Source: Clostridia bacterium (lineage in GTDB: Bacteria > Bacillota > Clostridia > Oscillospirales > CAG-272). Taken from it: DNA of 13,302 nucleotides. Below the pieces are notes generated by a model. It did no database searches and was not told where the DNA came from. It saw only the letters and a list, made by a program, of their open reading frames with translations. The stretch's first letter is position 1, and each line of letters begins with the position of its first letter. This document shows, one piece after another, positions 5,449 through 12,043 of this stretch. The DNA lies in assembly GCA_029010655.1 (NCBI GenBank), contig JAQXKW010000252.1, positions 1 through 13,302 of the forward strand, read 5' to 3'. The translations under genes and the position numbers were made by a program.

Positions 5449-7539
5449 TTATTCGGCAGCGTCTTCTGCGGGAGCAGCTTCTGCAGCCTCAACTGCTTCG
5501 GGTGCTTCCTCTGCTGCGGGCGCAGCCTCGGGTGCCTCGGCTACGTACTCTTCGGGTGCGGAGTCCTCTTCAGCCTGCTTTGCGTCCTCCATAAGAGCAC
5601 GGATGGAAAGGCTGATTTTGCGGTTGTCGTCGTCGATTGCGGTGATTTTCGCATCAACAACGTCGCCTACCTTGAGAACATCGGCAGGTGTTGCAATCTT
5701 ATGGTCGGTGATCTGGCTGATGTGAATCAGACCGTCAGCGCCGGGAACAACCTCTGCAAATGCGCCGAAGGGCATAATGGAAACGATTTTAACGGATGCG
5801 GTATCTCCTACGGAATACTTCTCGTTGAAGATGTGCCAGGGATCCATATCCTCGGTCTTATAGCCCAGGGAAATTCTTCCCTTTTCGGGGTCAAGAGCCT
5901 TGATGTAAACCTTTATTACATCGCCGACCTTAACAACCTCGGAGGGATGACGGATACGTCTCCAGGAAAGCTCGGACGTATGTACCATACCGTCAACTCC
6001 GCCCAAGTCTACGAACGCGCCGTAGCTTGTCAGGCTCTTAACGGGACCCTCGTAAATCTGTCCGACCTCTGCCTGTGCCCAGAAAGCCTCGGTTTTTGCC
6101 TTGCGCTCCTCCTGCTTAACGGCACGGATGGAAGCGAATGCCTTCTTGCGCTCTTCCTTGATTTCGATAATCTTAACCTTCTGCACGGTGCCTACCAGTG
6201 CTTGAAGAGCGTCCTCGCCGGCATCACGGGGAACGCCGGAAAGAGATGCGGGGATGAATACACGGACGGAATTGACAGAAATGATGAGTCCGCCTTTTAC
6301 GCACTCAATGATCTTGCCTTCAACGGTCTCGCCGGATTCAGCCTTTGCTACGATGTCGTACCAGTTTGCGTCAGCGTCTACACGCAGCTTATCCAGCACT
6401 GCGATACCTTCGATGTCGCTGACTCTGATGACCTTTGCCTTAACCTCGTCGCCCACCTTAAACATTTCGTCCAGTTTTGCCTGGGGGTCGTCGGTAAGCT
6501 TGTCGTGAACAATAACGCCGGTTGTCTTAGCACCCAGATCAAGTGTGATCTCATTCTGTGAAACGGATGTGACAACACCGACGACGATATCTCCCGGATT
6601 TATAGTTTTAATGGTTGCGTCAAGCAGGGCTTCAAAATTTTCTGTTTGCTCGCTCATGGTTTGTTTTACCTCCTGTATTACACTGTACGGCGTGGACGCG
6701 CCGGCAGTTATAGATATGTTGTTACTGTGAGGAGGGATAACTACTCCCCCAAGAGAATCTGCGTTTTCACACAAATAGGTGTTTTCACACACGGCTTTAC
6801 AGACTTCATACAGCTTAACCGTATTGGAGGAGCCTCGGCTGCCGATAACGATCATTACGTCGCTCTCCCCCGCCAGTTTTTCCGCTTCAATCTGTCTTTC
6901 TTCAGTAACATTACATATTGTATCAAAAATAATTGCGTTTGTATATAGTTTTTTGATAATTTTCAAACATTTTTTCCATTCGGAGAGTTTTTGCGTAGTT
7001 TGCGCCGCAACAAACACCTGACAATTTGCATATTTTGCGACATCTTCCGTGTGAGACCACCGTTCAAGCTCCTCGGAATTTGCAAAGACGAGACTTTCTC
7101 CCATACAGCAGCTGATGATACCCCGAACCTCGGGATGCTCTGCGGCGCCGATTAAAATAAACAGCTTTCCCACGCCTGAATTTTCGGCGGCTATCTTTCT
7201 TACCTTATTAACATAGGGGCAGGTGCAGTTAAGCAGGGTGAAATTTTCGTTTCTTTTTTCGCACTGCTCCAAGCGGGTAAGATTTTCTTTAATTTCTCCG
7301 TGGGCACGGATTATTACGGCAATTTTTTCGCCTTTGTCAGCACGCTCGCATATACCGTCTATATCCTCGGCGGATATTTCGCCCACTCCTTTTTTCTTTA
7401 GCTCTGCCACGTAGCCGTCGTTGTGGATAAGTCTGCCGAGAGTATAAATTTCACCTCCGCCGGGAACAGCTCTTTCTGCGGCGTCGGTGGCTCTTTTTAC
7501 GCCGAAGCAAAAGCCCGCCTTGTCTGCAATTTTAATCAT
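5449..7539 (-). CDS. IspH (LytB) fused to ribosomal protein S1
   Basis: This 696-residue fusion has two parts. Residues 1 to about 292 are IspH, the [4Fe-4S] enzyme reducing HMBPP to IPP/DMAPP at the end of the MEP isoprenoid pathway. Visible features are AGFCFGVKRA (cluster Cys11), LGRLIHN (His39), NCTCPYVNK (Cys107), GAAEHPEV (His135, Glu137), DTICNVTEERQ (Cys209), GSRGSSNT (Ser/Asn 237-239) and TAGASTP (Ser282). From residue 310 there are four S1 OB-fold repeats (about 315-386, 401-473, 491-560, 576-646), the last two being the most canonical. S1 helps bind mRNA on the 30S subunit. Residues 651-696 are an Ala/Glu-rich acidic tail. IspH-S1 fusions are known in Clostridia. The ATG at 7537-7539 overlaps the plsC stop by 8 nt, with GGAGG about 12 nt upstream. 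An internal start at Met295 is discussed separately. Confidence 0.95.
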   Translation of the reverse strand: MIKIADKAGFCFGVKRATDAAERAVPGGGEIYTLGRLIHNDGYVAELKKKGVGEISAEDIDGICERADKGEKIAVIIRAHGEIKENLTRLEQCEKRNENFTLLNCTCPYVNKVRKIAAENSGVGKLFILIGAAEHPEVRGIISCCMGESLVFANSEELERWSHTEDVAKYANCQVFVAAQTTQKLSEWKKCLKIIKKLYTNAIIFDTICNVTEERQIEAEKLAGESDVMIVIGSRGSSNTVKLYEVCKAVCENTYLCENADSLGGVVIPPHSNNISITAGASTPYSVIQEVKQTMSEQTENFEALLDATIKTINPGDIVVGVVTSVSQNEITLDLGAKTTGVIVHDKLTDDPQAKLDEMFKVGDEVKAKVIRVSDIEGIAVLDKLRVDADANWYDIVAKAESGETVEGKIIECVKGGLIISVNSVRVFIPASLSGVPRDAGEDALQALVGTVQKVKIIEIKEERKKAFASIRAVKQEERKAKTEAFWAQAEVGQIYEGPVKSLTSYGAFVDLGGVDGMVHTSELSWRRIRHPSEVVKVGDVIKVYIKALDPEKGRISLGYKTEDMDPWHIFNEKYSVGDTASVKIVSIMPFGAFAEVVPGADGLIHISQITDHKIATPADVLKVGDVVDAKITAIDDDNRKISLSIRALMEDAKQAEEDSAPEEYVAEAPEAAPAAEEAPEAVEAAEAAPAEDAAE
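6655..6674 (-). promoter_or_regulatory. Internal ribosome binding site for a separate S1 protein
   Basis: At the IspH/S1 junction the minus strand reads AGGAGGT (6674-6668), a 10-nt spacer, then ATG (6657-6655), in frame as Met295 of the fusion. The Shine-Dalgarno match is stronger than that of most genes in the window, including the fusion's own start. Initiation here would give a 402-residue S1 starting MSEQTENFEALL, with four S1 repeats. The same bases encode Gln-Glu-Val, so coincidence is possible, but the position exactly between domains argues for use. Confidence 0.6.
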
Positions 7540-8146
7540 TCCCGCCGCTTTCCTCCAAATCGCAAATCACACGGAAAATATTCTCCGACACGTCCCGGTA
7601 TTCGTTCTTTCCGCCGTCCGTAAAGCCCAGTTCTTCATATTCTATGGGCTTTCCGATAATAATTTCCGTTTTACGGAAAAATTTCACCTGACGCTTTTTT
7701 GTTTTAATAAACACGGGGATTATTCCGCATTTTGCACGGTAGGAAATAAGCCCCACTCCGTGCTTTACCTCGGTTTCTCTGGGGTCCTTTCCGCAGTGAC
7801 GTGTGCCCTGAGGGAATATACCCACCGTATCGCCCTTTTCCAGAAGCCTTACGGTAGTTTTTATGGATTCCACGTCGGCGCCGCCCCGGTTTACGGGAAA
7901 TGCGCCGCAGGCACGGATAAAGCTGCTCACTACGGGGACGGAGAACAGCTCCTTTTTCGCCATGAATTTAACCTGACGGTCAACGGACACTTCGATTATA
8001 AATACATCGAGAAGGCTTGTGTGGTTTGCACACAGAATGTAGCCTTTCCCGTCCTTGGGAAGATTTTCGGTGCCGGTGACCTTTATTCGAAATATTGCCC
8101 GAATAGGACGTGCCAAAAGTCCGTACAGAATCTTATATGAATTCAT
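7532..8146 (-). CDS. plsC: 1-acyl-sn-glycerol-3-phosphate acyltransferase (PlsC)
   Basis: The product has 204 residues, typical of the small clostridial PlsC proteins. It contains the catalytic NHTSLLD block (41-47, the HX4D motif with His42 and Asp47), FPVNRGG (83-89), FPQGTR (111-116, in place of the usual FPEGTR) and a GIIPVFI segment corresponding to block IV. The family acylates lysophosphatidic acid to phosphatidic acid at the inner membrane face. The N-terminus is amphipathic rather than a clear membrane helix. TAAGGA precedes the ATG with about 6-nt spacing. It starts 9 nt after cmk and its stop overlaps the ispH start by 8 nt, so translation is probably coupled. The Glu-to-Gln change in the EGTR motif is seen in some homologues and should not by itself abolish activity. 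Confidence 0.92.
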   Translation of the reverse strand: MNSYKILYGLLARPIRAIFRIKVTGTENLPKDGKGYILCANHTSLLDVFIIEVSVDRQVKFMAKKELFSVPVVSSFIRACGAFPVNRGGADVESIKTTVRLLEKGDTVGIFPQGTRHCGKDPRETEVKHGVGLISYRAKCGIIPVFIKTKKRQVKFFRKTEIIIGKPIEYEELGFTDGGKNEYRDVSENIFRVICDLEESGGND

Positions 8147-8155
8147 ATTAAGTCC

Positions 8156-8836
8156 TTATAAAACAGAGCGGTTCAGCTTGTCGTTTATTATTTTCAGAGC
8201 CGCTTTTGCGGTTTGTTCTGCGGTAAAGCCGGAGTTGTCCAGATATATGGCGTCCTCGGCGGCAACGGCGGGAGAGACCTCACGGTTTTTGTCGTTGGAA
8301 TCCCTCTTTACAATGTCGTTGTAAACCTCCTCCTCGGAGCATGCGATATTCTTTTCCCTGAGCTCCAGCCATCTTCTGTGGGCTCTCTCCCTGGGAGAGG
8401 GCTCCAAAAATATCTTAACGTCGGCGTCGGGCATAATTACGGTGCCTATATCTCTGCCGTCCATAATTACGTTGCCCTCGTGCGCCATTTTTTTCTGAAT
8501 TTCAAGAAGAAATTTCCGAACCGCGGGCACTGCCGACACGGCGGAGGCATACATGGATATTTCGGGAGTGCGGATAAGGGAGGAAACGTCGTTTCCGTTG
8601 AGAAATACCTTCTGCTCTCCGTCGGAGTACAGAAGATTAACGGTAATGTTCGGCAGAAGCTTTGTAATCTGCGAGGCTTCCTCCTTCTTTATACCGGCGG
8701 ACTGTGCGTAAAGCCCCACCGCACGGTATAATGCTCCCGTGTCAACATAGGTAAGCCCCAGAGCCCTCGCTATATTTTTTGCAAGGGTGGATTTGCCGCT
8801 TCCGCTGGGTCCGTCAATTGCAATTCTGATGCTCAT
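8156..8836 (-). CDS. cmk: Cytidylate kinase
   Basis: The 226-residue product is the normal size for bacterial CMP kinase. It has the P-loop GPSGSGKST (9-17), YVDTGALYRA (30-39) lining the nucleotide-monophosphate site, DGRDIGTV (126-133), and RRW in the lid region (154-156). The C-terminal RDSNDKNREVSP (178-189) resembles the conserved RDxxDxxRxxxP stretch. It phosphorylates CMP and dCMP with ATP in the cytoplasm, feeding CTP pools used for RNA, DNA and CDP-diacylglycerol. AAAGGAT lies about 8 nt before the ATG. The upstream flavoprotein gene ends 4 nt earlier. The order cmk–plsC–ispH–rpsA is a familiar clostridial arrangement, and placement next to plsC makes metabolic sense because CTP is the co-substrate of the step after PlsC. 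Confidence 0.95.
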   Translation of the reverse strand: MSIRIAIDGPSGSGKSTLAKNIARALGLTYVDTGALYRAVGLYAQSAGIKKEEASQITKLLPNITVNLLYSDGEQKVFLNGNDVSSLIRTPEISMYASAVSAVPAVRKFLLEIQKKMAHEGNVIMDGRDIGTVIMPDADVKIFLEPSPRERAHRRWLELREKNIACSEEEVYNDIVKRDSNDKNREVSPAVAAEDAIYLDNSGFTAEQTAKAALKIINDKLNRSVL

Positions 8837-8840
8837 AATA

Positions 8841-10100
8841 TTATATCCTTTCGCTCGTGTCTGAGACGTATTCTGCCGCTGAAATGCCCGCTTTTCTGCC
8901 CGTAGACCAAGCTATTTGCAGATTGTAGCCGCCGGTGTATGCGTCCGTGTCTATAATTTCCCCCGCAAAGAACAGCCCCGAAACCTTTTTGCACATCATG
9001 GTGGAGGGCGAAATCTCACGGACGCTGACGCCGCCCCGTGTGATTATCGCCTCGTCCAGAGAGCGGAAAGCCGTGGGGGAAAGCGGATAGTGCTTCAGCA
9101 CCTCTCCCAGATTTTTTCTCATCTCCCGTGTAATTTCGGCGCACTTTGTGTGCTCCGGTATGCCGGAAAGGCGCACCACGGAGGGAATAAGGCTTTTGGG
9201 AAGAAGATCTCCCAGGGAGTTTATAAAATCCTTTGCGGAATATTTTTTCAGGTCGCTTTGCAGACGTTTGTCAAGCATATCGGCGTCAAGAGCAGGCTTT
9301 AGGTCGATTTGCGCCGAATACTTGCCCACGGGATAATCCTGCATGTGAGCCGAGGCGGAAAGCGCCAAGGGTCCGCTTATTCCGAAATGGGTGAAAAGCA
9401 GCTCCCCCTGCTCCGAGAAAACTGGCTTTTGGTTTCGGTACACGGAAAAGCATACGTTTTTAAGGGTCAGCCCCATCATTTCTGCCGTGTTTTCACGGCA
9501 CACAATGGGGACTAAGGACGGGGAAAGAGGCGTTACCTCAATTCCCAAAGCCTCTGCCATTCTGTGACCGTCTCCCGTGGAGCCGGTGGCAGGGTAGGAA
9601 ACGCCGCCCGTGGCAAGAATTACGGCGCCGCACGGGTGAAACCCGTTTTCGTCCCGAAGCCCGGTAATTTCGCCGTTTTTCGCTTCAAGCGATTTTATAC
9701 GGCTGTGAAAAAACCGAACTCCCAGCCGCTTTGCCTCGGCAATAAGTGCGTCGGAAATATCGCTTGCCTTGTCCGAAACGGGAAAAACTCTCCTCCCCCG
9801 TTCCGTTTTAAGGGGAACACCCAAATCCTCGAAAAACTGCTTTACTTGTGCGGGAGGAAAGGAGAAAACGGAGCTGTATAAAAACTTGCTGTTTTTCGTA
9901 ACGGCCCCTAAAACCTCCTCCGGGGTGCAGTCGTTGCATACGTTGCATCTGCCCTTTCCCGTTATACGCAGTTTTTTTGCGGGATATTTGTTTTTTTCGT
10001 AAACCGTTACGTCCGCCCCTTTGCGTGCGGCGTGTATTGCCGCCGCAAGTCCTGCGGCGCCGCCGCCCACAACGGCTATATTCTTGCGGCTTTCGGTCAT
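8841..10100 (-). CDS. HI0933/YhiN-family FAD-dependent oxidoreductase
   Basis: The product has 419 residues with an N-terminal dinucleotide-binding fold: AVVGGGAAGLAAA (9-21) and Glu35 in VYEK for ribose binding. The family signature GKGRCNVCN (48-56) carries two cysteines. ILATGGVSYPATGSTGDG lies mid-protein, and the C-terminal FAD-binding GLFFAGEIIDTDAYTGGYNL (375-394) is followed by QIAWSTGRKAG. These are hallmarks of the HI0933-like flavoproteins (YhiN, and BaiN of bile-acid bacteria). Physiological substrates of this family are poorly defined, so no symbol is assigned; the bile-acid role should not be transferred. Start ATG overlaps the regulator's TGA in an ATGA, with only a weak ribosome binding site, pointing to translational coupling. 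Members often sit just upstream of cmk in Clostridia, so the placement looks conserved rather than accidental. Confidence 0.92.
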   Translation of the reverse strand: MTESRKNIAVVGGGAAGLAAAIHAARKGADVTVYEKNKYPAKKLRITGKGRCNVCNDCTPEEVLGAVTKNSKFLYSSVFSFPPAQVKQFFEDLGVPLKTERGRRVFPVSDKASDISDALIAEAKRLGVRFFHSRIKSLEAKNGEITGLRDENGFHPCGAVILATGGVSYPATGSTGDGHRMAEALGIEVTPLSPSLVPIVCRENTAEMMGLTLKNVCFSVYRNQKPVFSEQGELLFTHFGISGPLALSASAHMQDYPVGKYSAQIDLKPALDADMLDKRLQSDLKKYSAKDFINSLGDLLPKSLIPSVVRLSGIPEHTKCAEITREMRKNLGEVLKHYPLSPTAFRSLDEAIITRGGVSVREISPSTMMCKKVSGLFFAGEIIDTDAYTGGYNLQIAWSTGRKAGISAAEYVSDTSERI

Positions 10101-10957
10101 TTCTTTTCGTATACGTTGTAGGTGTCCCAGGTTGACTCGAGTCTTTCAAGGGCTCTTGCAACGGTGTCTCTCTTTTTTAAGCCGATGGCGGCAAGAAGCG
10201 CATTAATAACGGAAAGGGGAGCCACCAGGGAATCCGCAAAGGACGCCATGTCGCTTTTTGCAAAAAGCGCCGCATAGGAATTCCGGGCAATGGGAGAGGC
10301 CTCGCCGTCCGTAATGGCAATAACGTTTGCTCCCGTGTCGTTGGCGAAATTAACTGCGTTTACAATACGCTTTGAGTACCGGGGAAAGCTGATGGCAATA
10401 AGCGTATCGCCCTTGTTCATGGACATGAGATGCTCGAAAATCTCGCTTCCTCCCGCATTTCGCACAAGCTGAACATTGGGGAGAACAAGGCTTAAATTAT
10501 AGTCTAAAAATTCCGCCAGAGAAAAGCTGGAGCGCATGCCGAGAACGAAGATTTTTCTCGCATTGCAGATAGCGTCCACGGCGTCGTTAAAGGCTACTCT
10601 GTCAACGGTTTCCAGGGTGTTGCGGATTCTTTCGGCGTCGGCGGTCAGCACGGAGCGGAGAATGTCTCCGTCCCCGAAGAAGCGGTCGTTTGCAACCTCC
10701 ATTCTCTGCACGCTTGTAAGCCGCTTTCTCAGCGCCTCCTGCATGGCGGCGTGGAGCTCCGGATAGCCGTCAAAGCCAAGCTCCGTTGCGAAACGGACTA
10801 CGGTGGATTCCGATACCCCTGCGGCTTCTCCCAGCTTTGAAGCCGTCATGTAAGCCGCCTTTTCGCAGTGCTCGTTAATAAAGGAGGCAATTCTCCTTTG
10901 TCCCTTTGACATGGAGGGGAGTATTTTCTCTATGGCTTCGATAAGATCCTGCGACAT
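10097..10957 (-). CDS. MurR/RpiR-family transcriptional regulator
   Basis: The product has 286 residues. The N-terminal HTH_6 domain (about 1-77) includes MTASKLGEAAGVSESTVVRF (37-56), with the recognition helix around 49-57. A C-terminal SIS domain (about 121-250) has KIFVLGMRSSFSLAEF and DTLIAISFPRYSKRIVNA, the usual sugar-phosphate-binding strand-loop pattern. In this family, phosphosugars bound by the SIS domain alter DNA binding at sugar or amino-sugar catabolic operons. The frame extends upstream to a TTG at 10990. I chose ATG at 10955-10957 because AGGTGAT sits 4 nt before it. It is the first gene of the operon and 4 nt overlap with the flavoprotein gene. It may regulate itself and hence the whole cmk–plsC–ispH/S1 unit, or act on distant targets; the ligand is unknown. 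Confidence 0.9.
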   Translation of the reverse strand: MSQDLIEAIEKILPSMSKGQRRIASFINEHCEKAAYMTASKLGEAAGVSESTVVRFATELGFDGYPELHAAMQEALRKRLTSVQRMEVANDRFFGDGDILRSVLTADAERIRNTLETVDRVAFNDAVDAICNARKIFVLGMRSSFSLAEFLDYNLSLVLPNVQLVRNAGGSEIFEHLMSMNKGDTLIAISFPRYSKRIVNAVNFANDTGANVIAITDGEASPIARNSYAALFAKSDMASFADSLVAPLSVINALLAAIGLKKRDTVARALERLESTWDTYNVYEKK

Positions 10958-11010
10958 TTTTATCACCTGTCTTTTATATATTGAAAACAAAAAATTATTC
11001 CTAACATATC

Positions 11011-11038
11011 ATTATACATTTTTTCGTAAAAAAGTCAA
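11011..11038 (-). promoter_or_regulatory. Strong promoter of the rpiR–yhiN–cmk–plsC–ispH/rpsA operon
   Basis: On the minus strand, TTGACT (11038-11033), a 16-nt spacer and a perfect TATAAT (11016-11011) form a strong promoter. Transcription would start near 11004, leaving a leader of about 47 nt to the regulator's ATG. No clear operator palindrome is seen between the promoter and the gene. I found no strong internal promoter in the tight gene junctions downstream. Confidence 0.8.
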
Positions 11039-11127
11039 CCGAAAACTTTCTGCCGGTATATTTTCGCGTCTTTCGGACATAATGAAAAAAACGGGACTAC
11101 CCGACCACGGAAAGGAACGGCGAAAAA

Positions 11128-11784
11128 ATGAGCGAAGAAGAAAAAACGGAAAATAAAGAAAAAGACGGTGCGGTCATAACAGAAAATAACGGTGAAAAGA
11201 TATACTGCCTTACGATTATAGGTCAGATAGAGGGACACTATGCCCTGGGAGAGGGGCAGAAAGCCACAAAATACGAGCATCTGATACCGCTTCTTGTGTC
11301 TGTGGAGCAGTCTGAGGACGTGGACGGACTGCTTTTGGTGCTGAATACCATGGGCGGAGACGTGGAGGCGGGGCTTGCGCTGTCCGAAATGGTGGCGGGC
11401 ATGAAAAAGCCTACGGTATCTCTTGTGCTGGGCGGCGGTCACTCTATCGGCGTGCCCCTGGCGGTAAGCACAAGAAAATCCTTTATCGTTCCGTCGGCAA
11501 CCATGACAATACACCCGGTCCGCATGAACGGTCTTGTGGTGGGGGTGCCGCAGACATATTATTATTTTGAACGTATGCAGGACAGAATAATCAAGTTTAT
11601 AGTGGACCATTCCTCCGTAACGGAGGATAAATTCCGTGAAATGCTCACAAGAATGGATCAGATAGCCACGGACACAGGCTCTCTTATTAACGGCACGGAG
11701 GCGGTGGAATGCGGACTTATCGATGCGGTGGGCTCCCTTTCCGACGCTCTTGATGCCCTTCACGAAATGATAGGGGAGAAATGA
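11128..11784 (+). CDS. TepA-like ClpP-fold serine protease
   Basis: The product has 218 residues, ClpP/crotonase fold, most like B. subtilis TepA (YmfB) rather than housekeeping ClpP. A charged, disordered N-terminus (1-22) precedes the core. Motifs are LNTMGGDVEAGLALSEM (72-88), the nucleophile elbow GGGHSIGVPLAVS (102-114, Ser106), MTIHPVRMNG (126-135, His129) and TDTGSLINGTEAVECGLIDA (181-200). The third triad residue is unclear: aligned to ClpP's DRD motif, the catalytic Asp position is Gly184, while Asp182 sits two residues earlier. TepA was linked to protein secretion and membrane quality control; the substrate is unknown. No signal peptide is present. AAAGGA lies about 11 nt before the ATG. 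No convincing promoter was found in 11041-11127. The gene is divergent from the regulator operon. Confidence 0.85.
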   Translation: MSEEEKTENKEKDGAVITENNGEKIYCLTIIGQIEGHYALGEGQKATKYEHLIPLLVSVEQSEDVDGLLLVLNTMGGDVEAGLALSEMVAGMKKPTVSLVLGGGHSIGVPLAVSTRKSFIVPSATMTIHPVRMNGLVVGVPQTYYYFERMQDRIIKFIVDHSSVTEDKFREMLTRMDQIATDTGSLINGTEAVECGLIDAVGSLSDALDALHEMIGEK

Positions 11785-11810
11785 TCCGGCGGAACCCATG
11801 TTGACGGAAA

Positions 11811-11847
11811 CGGGCGGAAATGGGAGAAATTTCTCCCATTTCGTCCG
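11811..11847. repeat. 26-bp perfect palindrome (hairpin without U-tract)
   Basis: GAAATGGGAGAAA (11817-11829) is immediately followed by its exact reverse complement (11830-11842). Five more pairs (11811-11815 with 11843-11847, including one G-U) extend the stem past a single bulged G. It lies 33 nt after the TepA-like stop. No T-run follows, so it is a poor intrinsic terminator. It could be a dimeric-protein operator, a transcript-end stabiliser or a mobile palindrome. Confidence 0.75.
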
Positions 11848-11942
11848 TACATATATGAACAAACGGAAAACAATTCGAAAAAGTAAACAAAATTTCATCT
11901 TGATTTTTTACATGTGTCGGGGAAAAAATATATAAAACGCTG

Positions 11943-11971
11943 TTGAAATCCGAAAAGGGTTGTGGTACAAT
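11943..11971 (+). promoter_or_regulatory. Extended -10 promoter for the secreted CBM9-like protein
   Basis: TTGAAA (11943-11948), a 17-nt spacer and TACAAT (11966-11971) form the promoter, with TGG (11963-11965) making an extended -10. The transcript would start near 11978, giving a leader of about 66 nt. The leader has a small AAGTT/AACTT inverted repeat (11990-11994, 12004-12008) and GGAGG at 12030-12034. The 90 bases before it are AT-rich, which may act as an UP-like region. Confidence 0.75.
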
Positions 11972-12043
11972 ACAAAGTAGAAGAGTGTCAAGTTGACGGC
12001 TTGAACTTCTGAATTCACAAATAATTTATGGAGGATTTAGAGA

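Noticed and set aside
5407..6561. 384-codon open frame on the plus strand over the S1 half
   Set aside because: It lies wholly antisense to the well-supported S1 repeats. The Cys/Leu-rich translation has no domain, and the frame begins inside the terminator stem of the opposite operon.
7487..8140. 217-codon plus-strand frame over plsC
   Set aside because: It mirrors plsC, whose motifs, ribosome binding site and operon context are convincing; the mirrored translation has none.
10958..10990. TTG start adding 11 residues to the RpiR-type regulator
   Set aside because: The ATG at 10957 has AGGTGAT at proper spacing and starts at the usual family N-terminus; the TTG codon has no comparable support.
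11041..11127. Promoter for the TepA-like gene (TATATT at 11057 or CATAAT at 11078)
   Set aside because: No acceptable -35 sequence lies 16-18 nt upstream of either hexamer, so no promoter is claimed.
11035..11898. 287-codon minus-strand frame over the TepA-like gene
   Set aside because: It is antisense to a clear ClpP-fold gene, runs through the 26-bp palindrome, and shows no recognisable protein features (many His/Arg from reversed codons).
11900..11936. Alternative promoter TTGATT…TATATA upstream of the CBM9 gene
   Set aside because: The spacing between boxes is 23 nt, too long for sigma-A. The 11943-11971 promoter has 17-nt spacing and an extended -10.
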